The translations under genes and the position numbers were made by a program. A stretch of 64,000 nucleotides of DNA from Bradyrhizobium campsiandrae (GTDB taxonomy: Bacteria > Pseudomonadota > Alphaproteobacteria > Rhizobiales > Xanthobacteraceae): NCBI RefSeq assembly GCF_014529705.1, contig NZ_JAANIH010000039.1:18208-82207 (forward strand), written 5' to 3'. Below, piece after piece: positions 1-8,888 of this stretch; position 1 is the stretch's first letter, and the number at the start of each line of letters is the position of its first letter. The notes below the pieces were generated by a model. It was not told the origin of the DNA, ran no database searches, and saw only the letters and a program-made list of their open reading frames with translations.

Positions 1-609
1 ATTCTGCTCGACCAGCAGGATCGACATGCCCTGCTCCTCGTTGACGCGGCGGATGATCGTGAAAATCTCCTTCACCAGCAGCGGCGACAGGCCGAGCGAG
101 GGCTCATCGAGCAGCAGCAGCGTCGGCCGGTTCATCAGCGCGCGTCCGATCGCGAGCATCTGCTGCTCGCCGCCGGAGAGCTGGCCGGCCGGCTGGTCGA
201 TGCGCTCCTTCAGCCGCGGGAAATAGCCGTAGACCCGCTCCAGATCTTCCGTCACGCCGTCGCGATCGCGGCGCGGATAGGCGCCCATCATCAGGTTCTC
301 GCGCACCGAGAGGAACGGGAACACCTCACGTCCCTCGGGCACATGGCTAAGGCCGAGACGGACGATCCTGTCCGCCTCCATGCGCTGGATCGGCCTGCCC
401 ATGAACTCGATCGAGCCTTTCTGCGGATCGAGAATGCCGGAGATGGTCTTCAGCACCGTCGTCTTGCCGGCGCCGTTGGCGCCCAGCAGCGTGACGATGC
501 GGCCGCGCGGCACCTCGAGCGAGATGCCCCGGATCGCCATGATCGGCCCGTAGTAGCTCTCGATGTTGGAGAGTTTCAAGATGATATCGGGCGCCGCCGT
601 CGCATCCAT
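1..609 (-). CDS. livF: LivF-type ABC transporter ATP-binding protein (C-terminus beyond window)
   Basis: Second ATPase of a branched-chain amino-acid type (HAAT) importer; it drives uptake through LivH/LivM at the inner membrane. Reading from ATG at 609 gives 203 codons running off the left edge. Visible are Walker A GANGAGKT (about residues 43-50), the signature LSGGEQQ, and Walker B LLLLDEPSLGLSP typical of LivF. It lies 4 bases downstream of livG and is surely co-transcribed with livGMH. The C-terminal roughly 35 residues are missing only because the window ends. No binding-protein gene is visible next to this operon, so the substrate (Leu/Ile/Val, amide or aromatic acid) cannot be told. 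Confidence 0.93.
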   Translation of the reverse strand, partial: MDATAAPDIILKLSNIESYYGPIMAIRGISLEVPRGRIVTLLGANGAGKTTVLKTISGILDPQKGSIEFMGRPIQRMEADRIVRLGLSHVPEGREVFPFLSVRENLMMGAYPRRDRDGVTEDLERVYGYFPRLKERIDQPAGQLSGGEQQMLAIGRALMNRPTLLLLDEPSLGLSPLLVKEIFTIIRRVNEEQGMSILLVEQN

Positions 610-613
610 CGCG

Positions 614-1372
614 TCAGGCTCCTAGATACGCGGCGACGACGTCGGGATGCTGCTGCACCTCGGACGGCGAGCCCATCGCCAGCACCCGGCCGTAGTTCAG
701 CGCGATGACGCGATCGGAGACGCGATTGACCAGCGACATGTCGTGCTCGACCATCAGCACGGTGACGCCGAGCTCGCTCTTCATGTCGCGGATCCAGAAC
801 GACATGTCGTCGGTCTCCTCGACATTGAGGCCGGAGGAAGGCTCGTCGAGCAGGATCAGCTTCGGCTCCGAGCACAGCGCACGCGCCAGCTCGATCACCT
901 TGCGCACGCCGTAAGGAAGACCCGAGATCAGCTTGTCGCGATAGGGCTCGAGGTCGAGGAACTCGATGACCTGCTCGACCCGGCGTCGGTGCAGCTTCTC
1001 GTTGGCGCGTACGCTCGGTAGGAACAGCAACTCCTGCCAGAGCTGCGTGGTGGAATGCCGGTGACGCCCGACCAGCAGGTTGGACAGCACCGTCGCATTC
1101 TCGAACAGCTCGATGTTCTGGAAGGTGCGGGCGATGCCGAGTTTTGCGATGTCGTAGGGCGGCTGCTCGGTGATGTCCTGGTCCTCGAAGAAGATACGGC
1201 CCGAGGTCGGGCGGTAGATCCGCGAGATCAGGTTGAAGATCGAACTCTTGCCGGCGCCGTTGGGGCCGATGATCGAGAGGATCTCGCCCCTTTCGACCGC
1301 AAAGGACACCGCATCGACGGCCTTGAGGCCGCCAAAGTGCAAGGACAGGTTCTCGGCGCGGAAATAGGTCAT
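614..1372 (-). CDS. livG: LivG-type ABC transporter ATP-binding protein
   Basis: First ATPase subunit of the HAAT importer, 252 residues, the usual family length. Walker A GPNGAGKS is at residues 36-43, Walker B is LILLDEPSSGLN, and the switch histidine is in LMVEHDMSLV. The signature reads LPYGVRK rather than LSGGQ, as is common in LivG. The typical LivG end (HPDVVAAYLGA) is present. Its ATG overlaps the livM stop by 4 bases, which implies translational coupling. Confidence 0.95.
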   Translation of the reverse strand: MTYFRAENLSLHFGGLKAVDAVSFAVERGEILSIIGPNGAGKSSIFNLISRIYRPTSGRIFFEDQDITEQPPYDIAKLGIARTFQNIELFENATVLSNLLVGRHRHSTTQLWQELLFLPSVRANEKLHRRRVEQVIEFLDLEPYRDKLISGLPYGVRKVIELARALCSEPKLILLDEPSSGLNVEETDDMSFWIRDMKSELGVTVLMVEHDMSLVNRVSDRVIALNYGRVLAMGSPSEVQQHPDVVAAYLGA

Positions 1373-2520
1373 CGGTTCCGCTCCGACTTCACGTAGATCT
1401 TCTGCCGCTTGAAGGTGGCGCGCTTGTAGAGCGGGAACAGCTGGAAGAAGAGCTTGATCTTCAGCCAGCGGCCGTAGAGGCCGAGCGGCTCGAACAGCAC
1501 GAACAGGACGATGATGATGCCGTAGATCGCGCCCTTCAGCCCGTTGAGCGCGGCGAAGGCCGCCACTTTCGATTGGATATTGGCCGCGGTCGCAGCGCCT
1601 GCGCCGAACGTCGCGGCAATGCCGGCGATGATGCCGGGCATGTCGTCCTTGAGGTAGGTCAGGAACGGGTCGATCATCACGATGAAGATCGCGCCCAGCA
1701 CGGCGCCGTGGAGGCTGAAGGTGCCGCCGATCAGGATCACGATGATGAACTCGATCGACAGCTGGAGCGTGAACATCTCCGGCGAGATGAAGGAGAGCTT
1801 GTGCGCGAACAGCACGCCGGCAAAGCCGGTGATCGCCGCCGAGATCGCGAACGACTTCACCTTGTAGAGCGCGACGTTGACGCCCATGCTGCGCGCGGCC
1901 GTCTCGGAATCGCGGATCGCGACGAAGGCACGGCCCGTCGGTGAGCGCAGCAGATTGAGCGTACCGACGATGGTCAGCACCAGCACCGCAAGGCAGAGGA
2001 AATAGAAGGTCGGGCTGTCGCGCGAGACCGTCACGCCGAGCAGTGACAGCGCCTTGACGCGCATGCCCTCATTGCCGTTGGTGACGCTCTCCCAGCGCGC
2101 CAGGATCTCCTCGACGATGAAGGCGAAGGAGATGGTGGCGATGACGAGGTAGATGCCCTGCAATCGCAGCGCGGGAAAGCCGACCAGCGCGCCGATGCAG
2201 CCGGTCAGCGCGCCAGCAGCGAGGAAATAGACCGGGAACGGCACATTGTACTTCTGCAGGTACGCGGCCGTGTAGGCGCCGATCGCAAGGAACGCGGCGT
2301 GTCCGAGCGAGGCCTGCCCGGTGAAGCCGGTCAGGATCAGCAGCGCCACACCCACGGTCGCGTAGATGCAGACGAAGACGAGCTGGCTCATCAGATAGCT
2401 GGAGAGCAGGTAAGGTGCGATCAGCAGCACCGCGAGCAGCAGACCATAGGAAACGACGTAGCCCGAATGCGGGAACAGCCTGATGTCGTCCTCATAGTCG
2501 GTCTTGAACAGGAAGCGCAT
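1369..2520 (-). CDS. livM: LivM-type ABC transporter permease
   Basis: Inner-membrane permease of the branched-chain amino-acid type importer, 383 residues, with about ten hydrophobic segments. The LivM hallmark GFTGQASLGHAAFLAIGAYTAA lies in the first third, and the transmembrane domain closes with LFEPLGLYGRWLKIK. The basic cytoplasmic tail is a little longer than usual. Start ATG at 2520 lies 4 bases after the livH stop; the 3' end overlaps livG by 4 bases. It pairs with LivH to form the channel served by LivF and LivG. Confidence 0.94.
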   Translation of the reverse strand: MRFLFKTDYEDDIRLFPHSGYVVSYGLLLAVLLIAPYLLSSYLMSQLVFVCIYATVGVALLILTGFTGQASLGHAAFLAIGAYTAAYLQKYNVPFPVYFLAAGALTGCIGALVGFPALRLQGIYLVIATISFAFIVEEILARWESVTNGNEGMRVKALSLLGVTVSRDSPTFYFLCLAVLVLTIVGTLNLLRSPTGRAFVAIRDSETAARSMGVNVALYKVKSFAISAAITGFAGVLFAHKLSFISPEMFTLQLSIEFIIVILIGGTFSLHGAVLGAIFIVMIDPFLTYLKDDMPGIIAGIAATFGAGAATAANIQSKVAAFAALNGLKGAIYGIIIVLFVLFEPLGLYGRWLKIKLFFQLFPLYKRATFKRQKIYVKSERNR

Positions 2521-2524
2521 GCGT

Positions 2525-3421
2525 TCAGACCTTCTTGCGGGCGTGAAGGCCGAACAGGCCCTCGGGCTTCAACAGCAGCACGACCAGCAGCACGATGTAG
2601 GGCGCGACGTCCTTCCAGCCCTCGGGCAGATAGAACCCGGCCATGCTTTCGATCACGCCGATCAACACGCCTCCGACGACCGCGCCGGGGATCGAGCCGA
2701 AGCCGCCGAGCACCGCGGCGGGAAACGCCTTGAGACCAAGCACGAGACCGACGTTGGAATGAATGAAGGTGATCGGCGCCAGCAGGACGCCGGCGCAGGT
2801 CGCGACCGCCGCGCTGATCGCCCAGACGATCGACACCACGCGCTTGACCGGAATCCCCATGTAGTAGGCCGCCAGCATGTTCTCCGAGCTGGCGCGCATC
2901 GCGGTGCCGAGCGTGGTCTTGTTGAAGAACAGCCAGAGCAGCGTGCACAGGATGATCGTCGCCGCGATCACCGAGAGCTTGTCATGGGCGAGCACCAGCG
3001 AGCCGACGCGCAGCACGCCCTGGCTGAACGGCGTCTCGATCTTGAAATCGTCGGTGCCCCAGATCATGCCGGCGACCGAGCGCAGGAAATAGCCGAGGCC
3101 GATGGTGGCCATGATAATGGAGAATTGCGGATAACCGAGGATCGGCCGCACCACGATCCGCTCCGCCAGCATGCCGAACAGCGCCATGGCGGCCACCGCG
3201 CCGGCAAAGCCGATCCAGTAGTTCAGACCCATCATGCCGATGAAGGTGAAGGCAAAGAAACCGCCCAGCATCATCAGATCGCCTTGCGCGAAATTGACGA
3301 CCTCGGTGGCCTTGTAGACGAGCACGAAGCCGAGCGCGATCAGGCCGTAGACACAGCCGAGTGCAACACCGCTGACCAGCTGCTGAACGAAATCCAGCAT
3401 CGCCGCGTCCTCCCGATACAA
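2525..3421 (-). CDS. livH: LivH-type ABC transporter permease
   Basis: First gene of the visible livHMGF operon and second membrane subunit, 298 residues. It starts with the LivH pattern QQLVSGVALGCVYGLIALGF followed by VVNFAQGDLMMLGGF. The conserved loop GFGSIPGAVVGGVLIG is near residue 230, and the end reads LLLKPEGLFG, as in the family. The start at 3421 faces the divergently read ABC-2 exporter, so the promoter must lie in 3422-3670. Confidence 0.95.
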   Translation of the reverse strand: MYREDAAMLDFVQQLVSGVALGCVYGLIALGFVLVYKATEVVNFAQGDLMMLGGFFAFTFIGMMGLNYWIGFAGAVAAMALFGMLAERIVVRPILGYPQFSIIMATIGLGYFLRSVAGMIWGTDDFKIETPFSQGVLRVGSLVLAHDKLSVIAATIILCTLLWLFFNKTTLGTAMRASSENMLAAYYMGIPVKRVVSIVWAISAAVATCAGVLLAPITFIHSNVGLVLGLKAFPAAVLGGFGSIPGAVVGGVLIGVIESMAGFYLPEGWKDVAPYIVLLVVLLLKPEGLFGLHARKKV

Positions 3422-3670
3422 CCAGCGGTTCTAACGACCGCCTTGCCGTATCTTGTGTCCAGCCGCTACGCAGTGGGTGCACCGCGCGCGGCATTTGTCC
3501 CGGCGCCAATTCAGCCTGAACCGCCAAGCGCTGTCAACAAACGGTGACTTTCAGGATGGCTTGCCTTTGGTCCAAGGTGGATGCCGGAATTTGCGGCAGC
3601 GCGATTCACCGTGCCGAAACGTCTTCCGGTCATGGTCGCGACCGATGCAAAACCAGATAGTGTGGCCGTC

Positions 3671-4420
3671 ATGAAGCCGGACAGCTCGGCGCTGGAAGTC
3701 CGAGGGTTAACGAAGCGTTTTGACCGTTTGGCGGTCGATAATCTCGATCTCACCATCCATGCCGGCGAATTCTATGCGTTGGTCGGCCCCAATGGCGCAG
3801 GCAAGACAACCACTTTGCGCATGGTCGCAGGTCTGCTCAGGCCCGACGCGGGCCACGTCTCCATCTTCGGCATCGATGCGCTCCAAAACCCTGTGGCAGC
3901 CAAACAGGCGATGGCCTGGGTGTCCGACGAGCCCATGATCTATGACAAGCTCACCCCGCTCGAATATCTCGAATTCGTCGCCGGACTCTGGGGTATCGCG
4001 CCCGCCGTCTCGAAGCCGGTCGCCGAGGAACTCTTGACATCACTCGGGCTCGCGCCGCACCGGCACGAACGCTGCGAAGGCTTCTCCAAGGGCATGCGCC
4101 AGAAGGTCGCGCTCGCCGGCGCGCTGGTGCACGACCCCCGCCTCATCATCCTCGACGAACCGCTGACCGGCCTCGATGCCGTCTCGGCCCGTCATGTGAA
4201 GGGATTGCTGGGCGATCGCGTCCGCGCCGGCTGCACCGTCATCATGACGACACATATCCTCGAGGTCGCCGAGCGCATGTCCGACCGCATCGGCGTGATC
4301 GCCGCAGGCCGTCTCGTCGCCGAGGGCACGCTGACGGAGCTGCGCCAGCAGAACGGCCATGCCGACACCAGCCTGGAAGACCTCTTCATCGCCCTGGTGA
4401 CGCTGCAGGACGCCGCATGA
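3671..4420 (+). CDS. ABC-2 type exporter ATP-binding protein
   Basis: ATPase of a two-gene exporter. Walker A GPNGAGKT, a signature region FSKGMRQKVALAGAL, Walker B LIILDEPLTGLD and the H-loop TTHILEVAE are all present; the SKGMRQ signature is typical of exporter ATPases (CcmA/DRA type). The start is uncertain: ATG at 3671 puts the first beta strand (LEVRGLTKRF) about 8 residues in, while ATGs at 3632 and 3581 are in frame without a good Shine-Dalgarno sequence. The stop overlaps the permease ATG by 4 bases. The substrate is unknown. Confidence 0.88.
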   Translation: MKPDSSALEVRGLTKRFDRLAVDNLDLTIHAGEFYALVGPNGAGKTTTLRMVAGLLRPDAGHVSIFGIDALQNPVAAKQAMAWVSDEPMIYDKLTPLEYLEFVAGLWGIAPAVSKPVAEELLTSLGLAPHRHERCEGFSKGMRQKVALAGALVHDPRLIILDEPLTGLDAVSARHVKGLLGDRVRAGCTVIMTTHILEVAERMSDRIGVIAAGRLVAEGTLTELRQQNGHADTSLEDLFIALVTLQDAA

Positions 4421-5943
4421 TCTCGGCGACCGCGCTTTCGTGGTTTGCCCGTCACGAGCTCAGGCTCGCCTGGCGCGAATGGTTTGCCATGATGACCGGC
4501 GGCAGGCGCCAGCGCGCCCGCGCTGCCGTAATCGGCCTATTGTTCTTCGCCGCGCTCCTGCACGTGCCGGCCTGGGCGGTGATCGGCCGCTTCGCCGATC
4601 TGCAACTGCCGCTCGACAAATCCTCGCTGATCGTGATCTCGGCGACGATCTTTCTGGCCTGGACGCTCATGCTGTCGCAGGCAATCGAATCCGTCACGCG
4701 GGTGTTCTACGCGCGCGCCGATCTCGACCTCATCATGTCCTCGCCGGCAACGCTGGCCAATCTGTTCTCGGTACGCATCGCCGCCATCGCGCTCACCGTC
4801 ACGGCGATGGCGCTGCTGTTTTCAACGCCCTTCATCGACGTGCTTGTCATCGGCGGCGGCGCGCGGTGGCTGGCAGCGTTCGGCGTGGTCGTCGCCATGG
4901 GGCTGTCGGCGGCGGCGATCGCGATTGCCGTCACCATTCTCCTGTTTCGCCTGATCGGCCCGGCGCGGACACGCTTCGTGGCCCAGATCCTGGCCGCGAT
5001 CATCGGCGCGGGCTTCGTGATCGCGCTTCAGGTCGCGGCGATCATCTCCTACGGCACGCTGTCGCGCTTCACCATCCTGACCTCGGGTACCCTCGCCGCG
5101 CACGCACCCGATGTCGACAGCATCTGGTGGTGGCCGGCGCGGGCGGCCATGGGCGACAGCGAGGCGCTGCTGCTGCTCCTCGCGCTGGGGCTGGCGCTGC
5201 TCGGATGCGTCATGGCGATCTTCTCGGGCCGCTTCGCCGACACCGCGATCGATGCTGCCGCCTATGGCACATCCAGCCGCAAGCGCGCCAAGGAGCGTCC
5301 GTTCCGCGGCGGCTCGCGACAGCAGGCACTCCGCCGCAAGGAGTTCGTGCTGCTCTGTCGCGACCCCTGGCTGATCTCGCAAACGCTGATGCAGTTGCTC
5401 TATCTGGTGCCGCCGGCGCTGCTGCTATGGCGCAGTTTTGGCGACAGCTCCGCGGCACTGACGCTGATCACGCCCGTCATCGTGATGGCCGCAGGCCAGC
5501 TCGCCGGCGGGCTCGCCTGGCTGACGATCTCGGGCGAGGACGCCCCTGATCTGGTCGCGACCGCGCCGCTGACACCGTCCAGCGTCATCCGCGCCAAGAT
5601 CGAGGTGGTGCTGATCGCGATCGCCGTGATTTTCAGCCCGCTGGTTGCGGCGCTGGTTTTCGCCTCGCCGTTCCAGGCCGCGATCACAGCCGCCACGATC
5701 ATCATCAGTGCGACCTCCGCCACCGCGATCCAGCTCTGGTTCCGAGTCCAGGCCCGGCGCAGCCAATTCCGGCGCCGGCAGACCTCGTCCAGGCTCGCGA
5801 CCTTCGCCGAAGCCTTCTCCTCGATCGGCTGGGCCGCGACCGCCGCGCTGCTGCTCACGTTGCCGACCGCCGGCATCGTCAGCGGCCTGATCACCGCGGG
5901 CCTGGTGGCGATGACCTGGAAGTTCAGCCCGAGACGTGGGTAA
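4417..5943 (+). CDS. ABC exporter permease, multi-spanning membrane protein
   Basis: Membrane partner of the ATPase just upstream, translationally coupled by a 4-base overlap. The 508 residues contain roughly ten to twelve hydrophobic segments separated by a cytoplasmic stretch near residues 280-310 (rich in Arg/Lys, GGSRQQALRRKEFVLL). The layout resembles the large ABC-2 permeases of heterodimeric or tandem type. I do not recognise a substrate-specific family. The two genes stand alone, so no cargo can be inferred. Confidence 0.82.
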   Translation: MISATALSWFARHELRLAWREWFAMMTGGRRQRARAAVIGLLFFAALLHVPAWAVIGRFADLQLPLDKSSLIVISATIFLAWTLMLSQAIESVTRVFYARADLDLIMSSPATLANLFSVRIAAIALTVTAMALLFSTPFIDVLVIGGGARWLAAFGVVVAMGLSAAAIAIAVTILLFRLIGPARTRFVAQILAAIIGAGFVIALQVAAIISYGTLSRFTILTSGTLAAHAPDVDSIWWWPARAAMGDSEALLLLLALGLALLGCVMAIFSGRFADTAIDAAAYGTSSRKRAKERPFRGGSRQQALRRKEFVLLCRDPWLISQTLMQLLYLVPPALLLWRSFGDSSAALTLITPVIVMAAGQLAGGLAWLTISGEDAPDLVATAPLTPSSVIRAKIEVVLIAIAVIFSPLVAALVFASPFQAAITAATIIISATSATAIQLWFRVQARRSQFRRRQTSSRLATFAEAFSSIGWAATAALLLTLPTAGIVSGLITAGLVAMTWKFSPRRG

Positions 5944-6035
5944 AAGTGCGACACTGACGCGCTGTTGATCGCATCCCGTTGGCGACCCGCTGCGTTGCAC
6001 GCTAGACTTTCCCTGAAGATCATTGGGGACTGGAT

Positions 6036-6851
6036 ATGCGGCGATTCATTTCGGCGGCCTTTGCGCTGTTGAGCGCGTGTCTCTCGCCTGCCCTGGCCCA
6101 GCAGCCGCCCCAGCGCAGCGAATGCCTGGCAATGGCCAACGCTGCGCCTCGCATCACACCCGTCGCCTTCCGGCAAGCCGCTGCCGCGCCCGAGGTCGAG
6201 ATCACCTATGCCGGCCACTCCACCTATTTCATCGACACGCCGGGCGGCGTGCGCATCGCGACCGACTATAGCGGCGCCTACCAGGTCGGCAGGCTGCCCG
6301 ACGTCGTCACCATGAACCGGGCGCACAGCACCCATTATTCGCTCAATCCCGACAAGCGCATTCCCCACGTGCTGCATGGCTGGGGCGAGGACGGCAAGCC
6401 GGCGATCGTGTCGGAACGGATCGGCGACACCTTCATCCGCAACGTCACGACCGACATCCGCCGCTATTTCGGCGACGATTCCGGCGCCGACATGATCCGC
6501 GATGGCAACTCGATCTTCATCTTCGAGGTCGCTGGCCTCTGCATCGGACACCTCGGCCATCTCCACCACAAGCTGGACGACAGCCATTTCGCCCAGATCG
6601 GCCGGCTCGACATCGTGATGGTGCCGATCGACGGCACCTACACCATGTCGCTGGACGGCGTCTCGGAGATTACCAAGCGGCTGCGCGCCTCCGTGGTGCT
6701 GCCGATGCATCGCTTCGCCACCCCGCTCGACGAGTTCATGCAGCGCATCGGCAAGCAGTTCGAGATCGACCGCCGCACCGAGCACTCCTTGCGGATGTCG
6801 CGGGACACCCTGCCATCGACGCCGACGGTGATCATTCTCGACGGGGTCTGA
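6036..6851 (+). CDS. Secreted UlaG-like metallo-beta-lactamase-fold protein
   Basis: Predicted periplasmic hydrolase of the beta-lactamase fold, 271 residues. A signal peptide (MRRFISAAFALLSACLSPALA) ends at an ALA-Q site near residue 22. The UlaG/RomA-type start ITYAGHSTYFIDTPGGVRIATD is clear. The expected H-x-H-x-D-H metal site appears only as AHSTHYS, but later histidines (GHLGHLHHK), an aspartate (VPIDG) and a histidine (LPMHRF) are in family positions. GGGGA lies 8 bases before the ATG. The substrate is unknown and activity is uncertain because of the altered metal motif. Confidence 0.8.
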   Translation: MRRFISAAFALLSACLSPALAQQPPQRSECLAMANAAPRITPVAFRQAAAAPEVEITYAGHSTYFIDTPGGVRIATDYSGAYQVGRLPDVVTMNRAHSTHYSLNPDKRIPHVLHGWGEDGKPAIVSERIGDTFIRNVTTDIRRYFGDDSGADMIRDGNSIFIFEVAGLCIGHLGHLHHKLDDSHFAQIGRLDIVMVPIDGTYTMSLDGVSEITKRLRASVVLPMHRFATPLDEFMQRIGKQFEIDRRTEHSLRMSRDTLPSTPTVIILDGV

Positions 6852-7058
6852 GGATCGATCTGTCCCCGCGCAAGCCGTGAGGTCGAGCCGGTCACGTCGA
6901 CCGATTGGCAGCTGGTGGTCGATGTACGGGCGACACGGCGGCAGAACTGACGCCCCCCTGCGCTCGCGACGGAGGGCGCGGTTGCGCAAGGCGCACTGCT
7001 GCGTGACGAGACGAGGTGCTAGGCTCCCGCCATAAAAAACATCAGGGAGCGAATTTCG

Positions 7059-8111
7059 ATGGCTGCAAGCGGTCTGCCCGCAAACACCAGCGGGCTCTTC
7101 GTCGAACCGCGCGAGGACTGGCTCGCGCAACATCGGGAAGAGATCATCGATCCCTCCCGACCGATCGTCGATCCGCATCATCACCTCTGGAATCGCGGCC
7201 ATCGCTATCTTATCGAGGAGATGGCAGCCGACATCGCCTCAGGGCACAACATCATCGCCACCGTCTATGTCGATTGCCGCTCGATGTACCGCGCGCACGG
7301 GCCAGAGGCGTTTCGGCCCGTCGGCGAGGTCGAGTTCGCCAATGGCGTGGCCGCGATGAGCGCGAGCGGCGGTTACGGCAAGGCTGCGATCTGCGCCGGC
7401 ATCGTCAGCCATGTGAACCTGCTGCTCGGCGATGCGGCCAGGCCCGTGCTGGAGGCGGAGATTGCCGCCGGCAACGGCCGCTTCCGGGGTATCAGGCATT
7501 CCTCGGCCTGGGACGAAGATCCGATCGTTGCCGGCATGTATGCGACCCGGCCGAAGGGGCTGTTGCAGGATCCGACCTTCCGCAAGGGCTTTGCCTGCCT
7601 TGCGCCGCTTGGCCTCAGCTTCGATGCCTGGCTGTTTCATCCGCAGATCGGCGAGCTGACTGAACTCGCCCGCGCCTTCCCCGACACCAGGATCGTGCTC
7701 GACCATTGCGGCGGTCCGGCCGGGGTCGGCCGCTTCGCAGGACGGCGCGAAGAGGTGTTTGCGCAGTGGCGCGCCGCGATCCGGCAGATCGCGCGTTGCG
7801 AGAACGTCGTGGTGAAGCTCGGCGGGCTCGCGATGTGCCTGCTCGGCTACGACTTTCATCTGCGCGAAAGGCCGCCGTCATCCGAGGAACTCGCCGCAGC
7901 GTGGAAGCCTTATGTCGAAACCTGCATCGAAGCGTTCGGCGCGAAGCGGGCGATGTTCGAGAGCAATTTCCCGCCGGACAAGGGCCAGTGCAGCTACCAG
8001 GTGATCTTCAACGCCTTCAAACGCATCGCAGCACCGTTGAGCGAGGCGGAGAAAACTGCGCTGTTCTCGCAGACTGCGACCGAGTTCTACCGGCTCGAAT
8101 TGCCGTCATGA
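7059..8111 (+). CDS. Amidohydrolase 2 family (TIM-barrel) metal-dependent hydrolase
   Basis: A 350-residue protein with the Amidohydro_2 layout: metal-binding DPHHHLW near residue 32, a central barrel with GIRHSSAWD, a histidine strand VLDHCGGPAG, and MFESNFPPDK in the place of the usual GSDWP end motif. Relatives hydrolyse or decarboxylate small cyclic or lactone substrates; nothing here fixes the substrate. GGGAG lies about 10 bases before the ATG. It is followed by a strong hairpin and the convergent cupin gene. Confidence 0.85.
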   Translation: MAASGLPANTSGLFVEPREDWLAQHREEIIDPSRPIVDPHHHLWNRGHRYLIEEMAADIASGHNIIATVYVDCRSMYRAHGPEAFRPVGEVEFANGVAAMSASGGYGKAAICAGIVSHVNLLLGDAARPVLEAEIAAGNGRFRGIRHSSAWDEDPIVAGMYATRPKGLLQDPTFRKGFACLAPLGLSFDAWLFHPQIGELTELARAFPDTRIVLDHCGGPAGVGRFAGRREEVFAQWRAAIRQIARCENVVVKLGGLAMCLLGYDFHLRERPPSSEELAAAWKPYVETCIEAFGAKRAMFESNFPPDKGQCSYQVIFNAFKRIAAPLSEAEKTALFSQTATEFYRLELPS

Positions 8112-8117
8112 CGCAAA

Positions 8118-8149
8118 AGAGGGGCCGGGATGTTGGTCCCGCCCCCTCT
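8118..8149. terminator. Bidirectional terminator-like hairpin between convergent genes
   Basis: AGAGGGGCCGGGA (8118-8130) pairs with TCCCGCCCCCTCT (8137-8149), with one mismatch and a 6-base loop. It lies just after the amidohydrolase stop and before the end of the opposing cupin gene. An A run on the left gives a U tract for the minus-strand transcript. Confidence 0.65.
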
Positions 8150-8195
8150 CCCGTCGTGGCCGCTGGGAAGCGTCCTTGAAACTCGATCAATACTG

Positions 8196-8651
8196 TTAGC
8201 CGGCACCCATGAGGCTCGCGGGGCGGCGTTCGCCGGCCGACAGCAACATCCGCTTCAGCTTGTTGATGACGCGGACCATGAAGCCAATGACCGCCGGATT
8301 GGTCTTGCGGCAAAAGGCGATCTTCTTGACGTGGCCTTCGACATGCCATTTGGCATGCGCGCCGTCGCGGAAGAAGATGACGTCGCCAACGCCGTAGCGC
8401 TTCGGCTGAAGCCCGTCGCTTTCCAGTACGATCGATCCTTCCAGGATCATGATCGTCTCGTCGAAATCATAGTACCAGTTGAAGCGGCCTTCGGTGCAGG
8501 ACCAAATGATGGTCGAGGACGTGCCGTCCGAGCTGGTCGAGAGGATGTGCGAACGCGAGACCGGGTTACCCTCGATGATCCAGGCCGGCTCGATCGGCCG
8601 CAGCTCCAGATCCACATTGCAACTACCGATTTCAATCAATGCCCGCGACAT
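8196..8651 (-). CDS. Cupin-fold protein
   Basis: Single-domain cupin of 151 residues. The first cupin motif is seen in FNWYYDFDETIMILEGSIVLE (DE-T-MILEG) and the second in YGVGDVIFFRDGAHAKWHVEGHVKKIAF, resembling the DUF861/ureidoglycine aminohydrolase-like group. Several metal-ligand positions are acidic or histidine, so metal binding is plausible. GGGGAAG precedes the ATG by 4 bases. No neighbour suggests a pathway. Confidence 0.8.
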   Translation of the reverse strand: MSRALIEIGSCNVDLELRPIEPAWIIEGNPVSRSHILSTSSDGTSSTIIWSCTEGRFNWYYDFDETIMILEGSIVLESDGLQPKRYGVGDVIFFRDGAHAKWHVEGHVKKIAFCRKTNPAVIGFMVRVINKLKRMLLSAGERRPASLMGAG

Positions 8652-8659
8652 CTGCTTCC

Positions 8660-8720
8660 CCGAGAGGTATAATATAATTAACCGGGCTTAATCCCGGATT
8701 GTTTCGAAAGATGTTGGGAA
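8660..8720 (-). promoter_or_regulatory. Probable cupin-gene promoter with dyad
   Basis: The leader of the cupin gene holds an AT-rich TATA-like block (plus-strand 8667-8680) preceded, on the minus strand, by CCGGG-ATTAAG-CCCGG. This small dyad overlaps the place expected for the -35 element and may be an operator. The rest of 8652-8888 shows nothing further that I can name. Confidence 0.4.
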
Positions 8721-8888
8721 CGCTAGTAGCCGGTTTTTAATTCTTCCTTACGCAGGCCCCGACAATCAGCCGCAAGTTGCAGATGCGAAGCCGATAACGT
8801 CAGGATTTCCCTGCAAATTCGCGCACATGAACCCGTCTTTTCGGGGGTGCGACAAAGTGCGCGAGACGACCCAGAAGGAGCCCGATCG

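Noticed and set aside
2504..3547. 347-codon plus-strand frame opposite livH
   Set aside because: His/Asp/Gln-rich translation, antisense to a clear permease.
5400..7202. 600-codon minus-strand frame across the exporter permease end and UlaG-like gene
   Set aside because: Spans two unrelated real genes and their gap, no signal or domain, composition of a shadow.
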